Positions 35,095 through 46,390 of a DNA stretch of 64,000 nucleotides are shown here, one piece after another. Positions within the stretch are counted from its first letter, which is position 1. Each line of letters begins with the position of its first letter. Under the pieces are notes generated by a model. It saw only the letters and a list, made by a program, of their open reading frames with translations. It did not search any database and was not told the DNA's origin. The DNA is taken from assembly GCA_003255025.1 (NCBI GenBank), contig QANY01004819.1:1577336-1641335 (forward strand), given 5' to 3'. Position numbers and translations under genes: made by a program. Source of the stretch: Datisca glomerata. Taxonomy: Eukaryota > Streptophyta > Magnoliopsida > Cucurbitales > Datiscaceae.

Positions 35095-35604
35095 TTATTT
35101 GAAATCACATCCAAATCGAACTCATGTTACCGTTTGATTTTCTTGGTTCAGTATGATGTTTGAGCACACCTTCAACATTCTAATACTTCCATGTTTCTCC
35201 TTTCTAGCTTGTGTTATTTATAAGTAAACTAGTGACATTTATTCCATTCTTAACAGATACATGCCAAGAACTTCTAGAGGGTTATATTAAGGATGCATCT
35301 CAATTAGAGTTCTTAAACCTAGAACATATGAAATCTTATAGTTACTAATCCAACATCAAAGAAGAGCATAGCCCAATCCTTTTCATTCCTCTCTTTTCCA
35401 GTTACAGAAACCATCATCAGCCTATTAAAGAACAGACGAGACTATCTGCCCCATCTCGAGACTTATTTAAGGGCTTGTCTCAAGATCTGTTCCTAGTCTT
35501 TAGCCTGTGGGGACGGTACAAGACCGAATTCGGTCTGAAACGGGCCAAAAATTTCAGGCATGAACGTCTCAACCCGGCTCATTGATGATTATTTTGGGTT
35601 GAGG

Positions 35605-35950
35605 TTATGTTATTATCAATGGTAAATTCCAACTCAAAATCAATTGGTGTTAGTTGGAGAGACACAACAGGTATATAAGTATATACATATCATCATATAT
35701 AGTCAATGTGAGATAACATCCCTTAACACCATCCACCCCACGCGAAGCGTGCCATGAGCTAGGCAGGTACAAACGAAGATAGAGACAAATAGAGACTGGG
35801 CCTGAGGCAGGATAGAGCCATGTTATGATACAATGTCGAATTCCAACTCAAAATTAATTGGTGTTTGATGCACAGACATAATAGGTATATAAGCATAAAC
35901 AAATCATCATTCATAGTCGATATGAGATAACATCATTTAACAGTCAATAT
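35605..35950. repeat. Tandem duplication of a ~115-bp unit
   Basis: AATTCCAACTCAAAAT.AATTGGTGTT...AGGTATATAAG...GAGATAACATC occurs at about 35620-35730 and again at 35840-35945. The two copies are diverged and separated by a GC-richer 100 bp. The stretch 35500-35580 with CGAATTCGGTCTGAAACGGGCC resembles a GGGAC-type element fragment. Nothing else is seen between 35095 and 36270. Confidence 0.6.
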
Positions 35951-36284
35951 CATTACAAACGAATAAGAGTTATCGAACATGTAACCATGTATAAGAAAAA
36001 TGAAAGGAAAAGAAAAAATGAAGTTTTTTTTTCATCTTTTTAAACTAGGCTTGAGATTATTTCAACGAATTAAATCCAATGGCCAAATGGAAATATTAAT
36101 GCAATAAACATGAGCACCCTAATGGAAGAAAAACAATTCGTTTGACTTTCCATATTTGACAGAGCTGAATTCCAAAATAAATTGAATCTGAACAATTATA
36201 ACATCCCAAAATTACTCAAATAATAAATAACATTCCAATTTTATTGTACCAAAATTAGCTTCCTAATCTGTCATGTAAAATAAA

Positions 36285-36293
36285 TATATAAAA
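36285..36293 (+). promoter_or_regulatory. Probable TATA box of TSPO
   Basis: TATATAAAA lies 170 bp before the TSPO ATG, with a pyrimidine-rich leader (CTTCTTCTTCCC and similar) between them. This is the usual layout of an intronless plant gene, but the window is AT-rich and chance TATA words are common. Confidence 0.45.
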
Positions 36294-36462
36294 CCATTAA
36301 TATTTAACTAAAATCCACACAAAATTAATTCTCCTAAATTAGCTCTCAAACATTCATTCACTCTTTTTTTCCACCACCATTCTTCTTTCCTTTCACAAAT
36401 TTCCTTCTTCTTCCCATTCTCTCACCTCCATAGAAGAAAAAACGGAGAGAAAATTTACAAAA

Positions 36463-36987
36463 ATGACCAAAAGCCCCACCTCCAAACCAAGACCCGAAAC
36501 CAAAAATGCCAAAGCAAAACGAGCCATTAGGTGCTTAGCCACATCAATCGCAGTCCCAATGGCTATAACAATGACCATGATCTTGCTATTCGGCTCGAGC
36601 CAAAACCAGAAGTACCGAGCCATGGTCAAAACCAGACCCTTTTGGCTAGCACCACTTTGGGTCATCCACTTAGCCTCATTAGGCTCATCCTTCCTCATGG
36701 GTCTAGCAGCTTGGCTTGTTTGGGCTGATGGTGGGCTTAACTTTCATTCTGAAGCTTTGCCTCTTTATATTGCTCAATTCTCTCTTAGTATTCTTTGGAA
36801 TCCTTTGGTTCTTGTCATAGGGGCTGTTTGGCTCGCTTTTGTTTTTTGTTTTTTGCATTTTGGTACTCTTTTTGCTTGTTATTTTTGTTTTGGTCGTGTA
36901 AATCCGTTTGCTAGAGATCTTGTTTTACCTTGTTTGGTCTGGGTTGCTTATCTTTGTATAGTTAGTTTTAAGCTTATTTATCTTTGA
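36463..36987 (+). CDS. TSPO: TSPO/MBR-type translocator protein homolog
   Basis: An intact 174-residue frame with no intron, like known plant TSPO genes. After a basic N-terminal tail (1-20) there are five membrane segments at about 22-43, 61-87, 98-120, 121-144 and 150-173. Family hallmarks are visible: FWLAPLWVIHL, SSFLMGLAAWLVWADGG, YIAQFSLSILWNPLV and VNPFARDLVLPCLVW. His69 in LWVIHL sits where the haem-linked His of Arabidopsis TSPO would fall, judging by spacing from the C-terminus. Plant TSPO is a stress- and ABA-induced membrane protein of the ER/Golgi pathway that binds tetrapyrroles and helps regulate aquaporin turnover (family knowledge). The ATG follows an A-rich GAGAAAATTTACAAAA context. 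This is the only gene in the window with no sign of decay. Confidence 0.93.
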   Translation: MTKSPTSKPRPETKNAKAKRAIRCLATSIAVPMAITMTMILLFGSSQNQKYRAMVKTRPFWLAPLWVIHLASLGSSFLMGLAAWLVWADGGLNFHSEALPLYIAQFSLSILWNPLVLVIGAVWLAFVFCFLHFGTLFACYFCFGRVNPFARDLVLPCLVWVAYLCIVSFKLIYL

Positions 36988-37692
36988 ATTTTTTTTATGA
37001 TTAACTAATACCATACTTCATCATTGCTATTTTTTTTATTTTTGTGTTCTATGATGCTATTTTTCGTTCTAACCTATTATAGCAATTATTTGAATGTTGA
37101 GTATTACTTTGGTACATCATCGTTATCCTTTATGATGATGTTTTCTTTACAATAATCAAGAGTTTGATGAAACAATATGTCGTGTATTATATGTACGAAG
37201 TAAATTTGTGTTATCAATTTAAAAACTCTAATAAGAGTGTCAAATTCAAAATAGTTTTGTTGAATTTTAAAATTAGTAAGTTAAGTTTGCCTCGTTTTTA
37301 ATTTTTTACAAAGGTAGAATTTTGTTGTGGCTAACAACCTAAATCCATCTCCGCAATTATAATGACATCTAAAATATGTACAGTCTAATGAGACTACTAT
37401 GAAATATTTATTTATAGGTAGAGCAAGTTCTTCTATCCTGGTTCAGGGGAGAGATCGAGCTTCAAGAAATAGTAAATAGTATTATCAATACACAAATGTA
37501 TAACTCCCCAAAAATTTCTTCTCCTTGAAAAAGAAGGAGAACTAAGAACATAAATACAATTGTGAAGAGATTGCCTACTTTTGAGCTGGTTGACATAAAA
37601 TAGCACCAACTATGTTTTGATGAAGATAATGATTAACTGAGGACGGGTCAAGTCGGGCAACAAGATTAAGGATACTCTAATCATTTTGTAGA
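36988..37692. other. TSPO 3' flank, noncoding
   Basis: AT-rich sequence after the TSPO stop with no coding potential recognised. Several AATAAT/AATAAA-like words could serve polyadenylation but none stands out. Confidence 0.5.
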
Positions 37693-38754
37693 CTAATTTT
37701 TAAAACGTGTGTTGCACATGAATATAAGTTGTATAAATATTATTAATATAACTTATTTTTTTCTTATACATGCCTTTTCATTGTGAGCTTAATTTTAAAA
37801 AATGTATATCAATGCCTTATATGTAAACTAATATATTTTACTCAAATTTAATTGTAAATTATTTTTCTCTTTTGTCAATTTTTTTAGAAATTGTTTATTT
37901 CATGCACTATGCATCATTGTTATATATTATGTGTTATATTGTTACAATTAATCATAATTTTTGTTAATCGTAATTTCTATTAATCATAGTTTCTATTATA
38001 GAATGAAATTTAAAAAGATTAATTAAATATCTAACTTGAAATAAAAACAATGTCCACTAATTAATTAATTAAAACTTATTTACCATGATGTCATTTATAT
38101 ATTGAGTTGAGATAATTTAGAAATTATAATAACAATGTGAGGATAAAATTATATAAAAATGATTTTACTCACTTTTATTTTTAGTAAGATAAGATAACTA
38201 GTTATACGTATAGAGTTTTCTATTCCTTTTGCTCAATGAATTTTTCTTTTACACTATTGTTTCCGGTGCTCATTAGATTAGTATACACATAAAAATGATA
38301 AAAAAAATATTAACTAAAATATTATTAGATTAATTTGAGATTTATACACGTTAATAGTTTTACAATCAGATTAGTATACACGTAAATAGTTTTACAATTA
38401 GTCTTTTAAGATTTATACATAAAAATAACAATAAAGATATATTAACTTAAAAAATATTGAGTTAATTTGAGAGTTATTTTTCTTATAATTAGTCTTTTAA
38501 GATTTTAAATAAAAATTAGGAAAAAAACGTCTTTAAACATTATAATTTAAATAAAGTGATTAAGAAAATCTTTTCATATGAATAATTGGGATAATAAATT
38601 ATAAAATAGTTAAAAAGAACTTTACATATGAATAATTAAAATAATAAGTATTCTATAAGGATAGTGTAGGAAATTAGGGGTAATATTATCCAAAAATGTT
38701 ACTCCAACCTTAACATTTTTATATATAGTATAGATATAGATAGACTAATGAATT
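37693..38754 (-). mobile_element. Nonautonomous Helitron
   Basis: On the minus strand the 5' end is TCTATACTATATATAAAA preceded by A. The 3' end is ATGTGCAACACACG, able to form a short hairpin, then TTTTAAAAATTAG followed by T. This matches the plant Helitron pattern (A|TC ... hairpin ... CTRR|T), with the terminal CTAG mutated to TTAG. It is about 1.06 kb with no Rep/helicase. Internal near-repeats of TAGTTTTACAAT occur at 38355-38402. A similar TATATATAATATAGATATAGATA end lies at 39063-39085. Confidence 0.6.
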
Positions 38755-39147
38755 GATTTAATTTTTGAAATAAAATGAGTGTTTGTGTCATTTAAATAAA
38801 CTAGACCGAGTACTAGATTAATAATTTCTCTACAAATTATTTATTTGCAACTTATTTTACTTTTTTGTGTGAATATGTATACATGCTCTTTAGTGACTAT
38901 GTAGTTTATAAATTTCATATTTAAAACTTAAAACAAAATGCTAAAACATGCGTAGTTAGTTACCTATATAAGAAGTTATGCAATCTATAAATAATGTTTT
39001 TTTAATAATAATGTGATGAATTTAAAAAAAATTGTAATTAAATTACTACTTTTAAATCTCTTTTATATATAATATAGATATAGATATAAGACATACATCT
39101 TTCATTGTTTTTTTTTTAAATAGCTAAAAAGCTACAAAGAGACTACT

Positions 39148-40396
39148 TTAAAAGAAAAATGTCAGCAACATTAGGGGTAATGTCTCCCACCAATAAGAAC
39201 ACGTCAAAATGGAAAGGCCAAACCGGGCAATATGGTGAGCTGCTTCATTGCAAGACCAGGGAATATGGTTGAGTTTTAAACTCTCCCTCTCGAATAAAAG
39301 ATATTTACAAGCATCTAGAAAAAACCCCGACTCCGAACAAGCATCCGAGCTATGAGATAAGGCAACGATAAGCTCCAAACAGTCTGATTCCACGACATCA
39401 ACCTGTATGCCTCTTTCTACTGCTAGGGAAAGGCCCTTGTAAAGAGCTAAGGACTCCACAATAATAGGGGAAAATTTCCCATCCCAGCGCTTTTCATTGG
39501 CTTTTATATATTTAGAAACATAGTTCTCAATCCAAGAAAATGCATCAAAATTGGGATAAAAAAGAGGACCACTCATGGATTTATTTCTGAACTCCACACA
39601 CCCCAACAGAGCATAACAATCTTGAGAATCGAGTGGGTGTCTAGGTTGGAAAATAACAAAATGATATCCATCATAGGCCAGAAATGGCACTTTTTCGGCA
39701 AATAAAATGAAAAACCAGCTTTCTTCCAACTTTGTTTAACTAGAGGGAAGAAAAATAAAGCATGCACAGTAGGATCATAAAAGCCACAAAACTTACATTT
39801 ATCGATGTTACCAATTCTCCTTTTGTAGAGGTTTGCTCCGGGAAGGATTAGATCCAAAGACGCTCTCCACATGAAGATCTTCACCTTATTGGGGATTGCT
39901 AGCTTCCAAAGACGTTTCCACCACCACCACGAGTCTCCACTACCCTCTGAGCTAGATGCTGACTAGTTGAAGGACAGCCCCAAGAGATACTCACTTTTAA
40001 CAGAATAATGGCCCATTTTGTCAAAGTGCCAACATAACTCATCTATAGCAGGGTACGGTGCCAGAGGGATATAGAGGACAGTCTCTATGTCATTCGGCCT
40101 TAATAGGTAAAGGAGAGTTTCCCGATTCCACATATTTCCAGAAATTAATTCTACTACTCGTAGATCATCTAGTCCAGAGGCCGAGGATGTGGGCTTGAAG
40201 GTGGTTGGTCTCGGCAACCATGGATCCTTGAAGACCCGAATAGATTCCCCATTTCCAACCCTCCAACGCACTCCCTTGCAGAACAGTTCTCTCCCCCATA
40301 ATATATTATGCTAAATATAGGAACAATTTGGTTTGTGACTACAAGAGAGGAAATCAGATGGTGGAAGTATTTGGCTTTTAAAACACAGGCCATCAA
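39148..40396 (-). pseudogene. LINE C-terminal zinc-finger region and RNase H-like domain
   Basis: 40271-39963 carries RWRVGNGESIRVFKDPWLPRP, the conserved start of the region after RT. 39884-39573 carries KIFMWRASLDLILPGANLYKRR and CKFCGFYDPTVHALFFFP, the zf-RVT Cys/His motif. 39729-39148 (193 codons open) carries an RNase H-like domain with ESLALYKGLSLAVERGI, VVESDCLELIVALS and HIPWSCNEAAHHIARFG. Separate frames overlap, so at least two shifts occurred. The acidic residues ESD are kept, but the early DG-type motif is not clear. Confidence 0.85.
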
Positions 40397-40719
40397 GTTA
40401 TCCGGGTGTTTGATAATCCTCCAACTCTACTTCGCCAGTAGAGCTTGATTGAAAGCTTCCAAGGATCTAAATCCATCCCCCATGGGCTTTTACTTCCATA
40501 ATTATCCCATGATAACGAATGCTTTTTCTAATATGATTTGAGGAACCCCACCAAAATTTAGCCATCTCCTTGCTAAGTTCCATACAAAATGAGTTGGGAA
40601 GCCGGAAAACGTTCATCGTGTATGTAGGGAGTTCTTGGATCACCGCCTTAATAAGGATTTATTTACCTCCTTTTGAGAACTGTTTTTCACGCCATCTGCC
40701 CATTAAACCCCTAGCTTTC

Positions 40720-41750
40720 TTAATGATGTTGCTGGAGAGCATTTTTTTTATTTGCCCCCATCCAGGAAGGAAGTTCCAAGTATTTTTCACGGCACCTCAT
40801 CGTTCTAATCCCCAACAAAGATGACAAATCATTTCTCGTGCTCGCATGAACATTGGGAGAGAAAGCCATCACCGATTTACCATAGTTTATGCATTTCCCT
40901 GAGGCTTGGCTATACAAGTACAAAATGCCCTTAATTGTTTGACAATTCCGCCTATCAGCTGTACAAAAAATTAAGCTATCATCAGTAAATAAAAGATGAG
41001 AGATACTGGGACTATTCTGACTAACACTAGGGCAGATCAACATATTATCCTGTTGTACTTCTTTAAGAATCGCAGAAAAGCCTTCAGTGCAAAAAAGGAA
41101 AAGAAATGGTGAAAGTGGATCACCTTAACGGAGGCCCCTCTATGGAATTCAATTACCATAAACACCACCATTAACCACAAAAGAGTAAGAGACTGAGGAG
41201 ACACATCTATAGATTAGCTCAATCCGGGGCTCAGTGAAACCCAGTTTCCTCATGACAGCCCTAAGAAAGTTCCATTCCACCATGTCGTAAGCTTTACTGA
41301 TATCAAGTTTGAAGATTAGAAACCATGCTTCCCTTTCTTCTTCCTACTTAATGAATGTATCATTTCAAGCGCCACAATAATATTATCAGAAATTAGTCTA
41401 CCCTTTACAAACGCACTTTGAGATTCAGAGATAATCTTGGGCAGAATGAGAAGTCTGTTAGTAGATTTGGACAAATTTTGTAAATAACAGAGCATAAGCT
41501 AATTGGATGGTAATGAGCAACAGATTGAGGGTCATTACTTTTCGGAATTAATACAATTAATGTTTTGTTAAAATCACTAATCAGATTTATTATTAAGACA
41601 AGAGAAGCATAAATTTATGATATCCTTACCCACGACGTGCCAGAACTTCTAGAAGAAAAGTGCAGGGAAACCGCCCACACCTGGACTCTTCCACTGGTGC
41701 ATATTTCCAAAGAGCGTCTGAGATTTATTTTTCAGTGAAGGGGGCCATCA
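40720..41750 (-). pseudogene. LINE reverse transcriptase remnant (FTDD)
   Basis: 41043-40720 contains HLLFTDDSLIFCTADRRNC with the catalytic pair Asp-Asp intact (40989-40978); the usual first residues FA are FT. Just upstream in a broken frame is RGLRQGDPLSPFLFLFCTEG-like sequence (about 41150-41080). Earlier RT motifs (DMVEWNFLRAVMRKLGF-like near 41300, VGGFPALFF-like near 41660) are readable with stops. It would prime on nicked DNA and copy LINE RNA. Confidence 0.82.
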
Positions 41751-41892
41751 ACATTTCGTTCATCTGCTGGGTAACCTTCTGAGGAATGCTGTTAGTGATC
41801 TTTACTATATCTTCTAGTCTCAGATTGGCAGTGGTAAACATCTCCCAGAAGTAATTTTGGACCACCCCAACAACGTCCTCCATGGATTCCTT

Positions 41893-42440
41893 TCAAATCC
41901 CATTAGAGTCACAAATCCCCCTAATAGTATTTTTCTTACGTCTCTCAGAAGCCTTGGAGTGGAAGAAGACCGTATTTTTATCTCCCAATTTCAACCAATC
42001 GACCCTCGATCTCTGCTTCCAATGGATTTCCTCATGGTTTTCAAGTGCCGAAATCTCCGTCTGGAGCATCTGGATCTCATCCCATTTCGAATCAGAAAGA
42101 ATTTCTTCCAATAGGGAGTCTCGACGACCACGGTAAGCTGCTATTTTCTTAGAAATTGATCCAAACTTCCTGGAGCTCCACCTTTTAAGAGAATTGAAAC
42201 AATTTTGAGGTTTTGAGTTGATACCCCCCATGTTTCTGCCCTCAGAGCCTTCATTCCAGAAAATTTTAATTATCCCCTGACAATCTGCGTCTTTGGTCCA
42301 TAAAGCTTCAAAGTGAAGCCTCCTGCCGTGACCCATTAGATTTGGGGTGGATTGTAGAATTGGATCCTCCATATCCCAGTGGACCAAGACCATTCTGTGG
42401 TATGAGGAGAAATAGGCGAGGTTCTCCACCCAGACCCATT
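41893..42440 (-). pseudogene. LINE endonuclease end and linker
   Basis: A 178-codon open stretch with RRLHFEALWTKDADCQGII, an AAYRGRRDSLLEEIL coiled-coil-like linker and VDWLKLGDKNTVFFHSKASERRKKNTI, the standard L1 linker motif. It starts just inside the LINE truncation point. Confidence 0.85.
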
Positions 42441-43286
42441 TAAAATAGGAAAATTATAATTTTCATCACTTTTGGTGGTTATATTTAATAAAATGTCCAT
42501 TTTTTTCTTAAACTATAGGGATGGCCGAAAATTGCACGTGTTAAAACTGGAGCAGTTAAAATTTTATTATTTCTCTATTTTGTCCTTCTCTATCACGAGC
42601 TGTGGGATGGAAACAAGCTGTGGATTTTCAAAATTGCCAACCCTCTGTAACGCGCTTCTTCCTTCCTTATCGGAAGGAGTCGCAGTTTCTGAACAATCCA
42701 ATTGTAATGATCTTTGTTTTTTAGCTGAGGGATTCGAGTTGATACTATTTTCGAATTCAAGCCTTTTATTTTCGGCGAACTGCTATTGTTTTACAGCGAG
42801 CTGTTGGTGGTTCTTCTTCTCCGGCGAGCTATTTCCGTCGCCTTTTCTACATATTCTTCTCTGGCGAGGTGAGTTATATTTCATGATTTTCCACATTATT
42901 AAGTTTTCCTTTGCAATTTCTTATTTTACATTGTTCAGAAATTTTGTGATTTACATTGCAATTTCGTTATTTTAAGATTTTCTAAGTAAAAAATTTGTGA
43001 TTGTTTATCTTCTATGTATTTTTTCTACATTGATTTGTTCTTTTAGTTTGTGTTCTTGTTTAGGGAACATTCTTGTTAGATTATGTACATTGTTTTATTT
43101 GAGTCTATGTAGTTCCTTCGTTATTTTGTGTTATTCTTAGGAAGTATTTTTCTTGCTTCTTTTCAGACAAACATTATTCTGAGTCTTGCTTCTGTATACT
43201 GGTAATTAAATTATATAATGTCAGTATCAATTTTATGTATCATCTTATTGTTTTTCTTAACTTTATGAATCTTTGTATTTTCAGGC
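42441..43286 (+). other. Noncoding stretch before the MULE gene
   Basis: AT-rich, with a few GT..AG-like signals such as GGCGAGGTGAGTTATAT (about 42864) and TTTTCAGGCATG (43281), suggesting an untranslated leader with an intron. The 167-codon frame at 42472-42975 is hydrophobic but has no recognisable motif, so I treat it as chance. Confidence 0.4.
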
Positions 43287-44748
43287 ATGTCGAAACTTTC
43301 TATTATTTTGTTTTATGATGGTAGGTGGTGTGATACCAATACATATGTGGATAACAAATTAAAACCGATTTTGTTGATGAGGATTCAACATTTGGAGTTC
43401 AATTAGATTTGGTTATGCGTGAATTATGTTTGTCTGCTACACGAGAAAGTATAGTTATGAGGATTGTTCTTGGTGTTGGGACGACATCTTATAATGTGTT
43501 GGAGTTGAAGGATGATAGTGACGTTTCATGATTTATTTCTTTTGCAAAAAATGTCTATTGTCCATTAGCTATCGAGATTGGTCAAAATTTACAAATTTCA
43601 ACTATGGCCAATGCCAGTTGTTATAGAGTCGACACAGTTTGTTTCTACTGCTAGCAATGTTATTGTTGATCAATCATTTGATTGTCGTTTCATTGAGACT
43701 GTTGATGTGGAGAATGCTCCAACTGATTTTCATGTTATGAAGGGAGATCTGTTTGGCAGTAAGGTAGAGTTGAAGAAAGCAATTCAAGTGGTTGCTTTAA
43801 AAAATAACTTTCAATTTAAGATTAAAACTTAATGGTGAACGTTTTATGCCAATATGTGTTGATAACTTTTGTTGTTGGTGTTTGCGTGCTTCGAGGTATA
43901 GGCATAGTGTTTTGTGGATGGTTAGGAAATATATCAGTGAACATTCTTGTTCATTAGATATTATACAAAGTGATCGTAGGCATGCTAGTACTATCATGAT
44001 CGGTGAGTGTTCAAAGGAAAATTATAAGGCTTGTTGCTTACGAAAGAGTCGTCCAAAAGAGATTGTTGACCACATGCGTGCGAAACAAGGTGTCCATGTT
44101 AGTTATCATAAAGCTTTGAGGGGAAAGAAATTGCTCTGGTTTCTGTTTTGGGGTCTCCTGAAGAATCATACGCTGCCATTCCTTCATTTTTTACAGCATT
44201 GCATGAAACTAATCATAGTATGACATAGTTACTTATGCTTAGTAAATATAGCATATAGTTTAGTTACTATTATTTTACTTTTTATTGCTTTGTTTCAAGT
44301 TCTGTTATCGATTATGTTGTGACTTCTGATGAGAGGTTCAAGTATTTTTTTATGTCTAATGTTGCGTCCTTAGATGGGTGGAAACACTATAGACCATGGA
44401 TATCGTTTGATGGCACATTTTTAAAGGCGAAGTGTGTGGGTATTTTGTTAACTGCTTGTTTTTTATATGGTAACACCCAAATTTTTCCATTAGCATTTGA
44501 TATAGTTAACTCAGAGAATGATAATTCTTGGATATGGTTCATGCGTAAGTTGCATTCTTGCGTTGGGGATGTTGATTTAGTTATTGTTTTTTATCAACAC
44601 ACTAGTATTTCCAAGGCCACTAGTATTGTTTTCCCCGATGCTCATCACGGAGCATGCATGTTCCATTTATGTCAGAATATAAAGAATAGGTTTAAGTTGC
44701 CGAATAACATTGATCCCATTTATCGTGTGTTGAGAAAACATGCCAAAT
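43287..44748 (+). pseudogene. MuDR-type (MULE) transposase, truncated and mutated
   Basis: Starts at an ATG after a TTTTCAGGC splice-acceptor-like site. The N-terminal part (MSKLSIILFYDGRW...) resembles the N-terminal domain of plant MULE proteins. Then come the Mutator DNA-binding region (LKKAIQVVALKNNFQFKIK, then VDNFCCWCLRASRY, YISEHSC, STIMIGE) and the MULE transposase core (44319 on: HYRPWISFDGTFLKAKCVGILLTA, FPLAFDIVNSENDNSWIWFM, PDAHHGACMFHLCQNIK). The first catalytic Asp is present (DGTFLK). The second, normally in VIVSDRH, is lost (VIVFYQH, near 44590). It is cut off at about 44745, before the zinc-finger end. Confidence 0.85.
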
Positions 44749-45850
44749 TATGTCTTTTGGCCTATATATACGTCTGGCACCCGTGTATTTGGACCGTATA
44801 GAATTACCAATCAATGAATATGTAGCCTGATGGTGTTCATGTCTCAAAACTTCAAATGTGCTTGTATGTGTATTAATGAACTCTGTAACTTTGAAGTATG
44901 GACAATTTTTTAATTTATTGGCCCGTAACCTCCATTGAAATGTTTTCTTAGCACATACAAGTACCAATATTGACTGGTTTGACTTGAAGATCCAAAACTC
45001 AAAATTTCTTCATACGAGCAACCTTAAGCAGCTCGACTTTATCATTGTACAACTCATCCATATTTATTGTGTATGATACAAGTTAATTCAAATCAGCTCA
45101 TTGCTCACTGGACTCAAGAAGTTGTTCAATCAAAAATCAGATTGTGATGGCAATGGACAAGTGGTCTCGGGCTCAAGACCAGTATTCAAGTCTGGAATTA
45201 TTGTATGACCATCTCCACTGATAGCTTCATCATGGTCATATCCACGGATTGCATCATCATACATCCCTAATCAAAATCATCATCATCATTTCCATCAACA
45301 TCAACATCCTCATCCTTGAAAACATTATAATCGTCATGATAGTTCCTTTCAAAATGATTAAAACTCTCAAAACAATGAATGTTTTCATGTTGATGTTTTC
45401 GTAACACTTGTGTTTCAGAAACCCAACTCTGATAAAACCCTGTAGTTTCAGGAACCTGAGGTTGTTGTGACATTGTAGTTTGAGGAACCAAGCTTTGAGA
45501 TGAAAAAAAATTTAGGCTTGGTACTTACAAATAGTGAGCTTCTAAGTGATTCTAATATATTCTCCTTACAAAGAATTGTAAATCTCTATCCTTTAGAACT
45601 TCAGCAGGAGGGCATGAGACATGGCTTCTATAAAGAAATTTGATGGACATATCATACTTTGATGATTCTATTTAGAGTTATTCATGCAACATACCCAATA
45701 GCTTGTGGTAGGTGCAGTTAGTAGATATCTCTAATAATTTGGTCTTCTCTCCACTAAAAGACCATGTTGTACCATTTTTTACCCAATCTCCATCATGGAT
45801 TACAAAAATTCTAACTTCAGGCATATCTGTATATACATCAATGAAGGAAG
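44735..45850 (-). pseudogene. Second MULE transposase, N-terminal half, inverted
   Basis: On the minus strand it begins near 45830 with MPEVRIFVIHDGDWVKNGTTW-like sequence, the same N-terminal domain type as in the plus-strand copy. It continues through a Gln/Pro and Asp-rich spacer (SQQPQVPETT; DEDVDVDGNDDDDFD) and the DNA-binding domain: NFEFWIFKSNQ, VCAKKTFQWRLRANKL, INTHTSTF, SLIGNSIRSKY, YRPKDIIWHV. It ends abruptly at about 44738, where the plus-strand copy also ends, so neither has a transposase C-terminus. The two differ clearly in sequence and are not a simple palindrome. Confidence 0.78.
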
Positions 45851-45889
45851 TCAGTAGAAGAAGACTACAAAATGAAATAGAATATTAGA

Positions 45890-46390
45890 GGATGATCGTG
45901 TAATCATCATGTAGTGTACACGAGGTTTTCACAGGCATCGTGTAGTCATCGTGTAGTGTACCTGAGGCCTTCACAAGCATCGTGTAGTTATTGTGCAATG
46001 TACATTTGCACGCGTAGACCTCATGTACTATAATAAGCCCTACACGATGCTCGTGTAGTTCCATCGTGTAGTGTACACGAGGATCGTACAGTGTACACGA
46101 GGATCGTGCAGTGTACACGAGGAGTGCACGATCATCATGTGGTCATCCTGAACGCTACATTATGACACTACACGATGATCATGTAGTCCTTGATTAGTGT
46201 AATAAATGTTACACGGTGCTCGTGAACTGCTGAAGAAGTTCTTGATGCACTACACGATGATCGTGTAGTGTACACGAGGTCTACACGGGGCTCGTGTACC
46301 CCGCATATAATCTATACGATGACTACACGAGGCTCGTGTAGTACTCGTGTAGACCTTGTTTTACACTATACCATCATCTTATAGTTATCC
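45890..46390. repeat. Palindromic TCGTGTAG/CTACACGA repeat block
   Basis: About 500 bp built from the word TCGTGTAG, its complement CTACACGA, and GTGTACACGAGG, in both orientations. Examples are CTACACGATGCTCGTGTAG and CTACACGATGATCGTGTAG. Spacing is irregular. The minus-strand frame at 46118-45885 (SSCTLYDPRVHYTM...) reads through it, giving Cys-Thr-Leu-His/Tyr-Asp-Asp-Tyr-Thr-Met peptide repeats. It adjoins the 5' side of the inverted MULE gene. Confidence 0.8.

Larger units (their letters stand above)
39106..42440 (-). mobile_element. 5'-truncated L1-type LINE
   Basis: Minus-strand order is endonuclease end, RT, zinc-finger region and RNase H-like domain, ending in a T-run on the plus strand (39106-39117) that is the poly(A) tail. 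It is truncated at about 42440 inside the endonuclease, as is usual for LINE insertions. TTTCAT occurs on both sides (near 39098 and 42457), but I could not define a convincing duplication. Confidence 0.85.

Noticed and set aside
42472..42975. 167-codon open frame on the plus strand
   Set aside because: Hydrophobic and low-complexity in an AT-rich stretch, with no recognisable motif, and next to probable splice signals of the MULE leader.
45890..46390. CRISPR-like array
   Set aside because: Units are palindromic, irregularly spaced and without uniform spacers, in a plant nuclear context.
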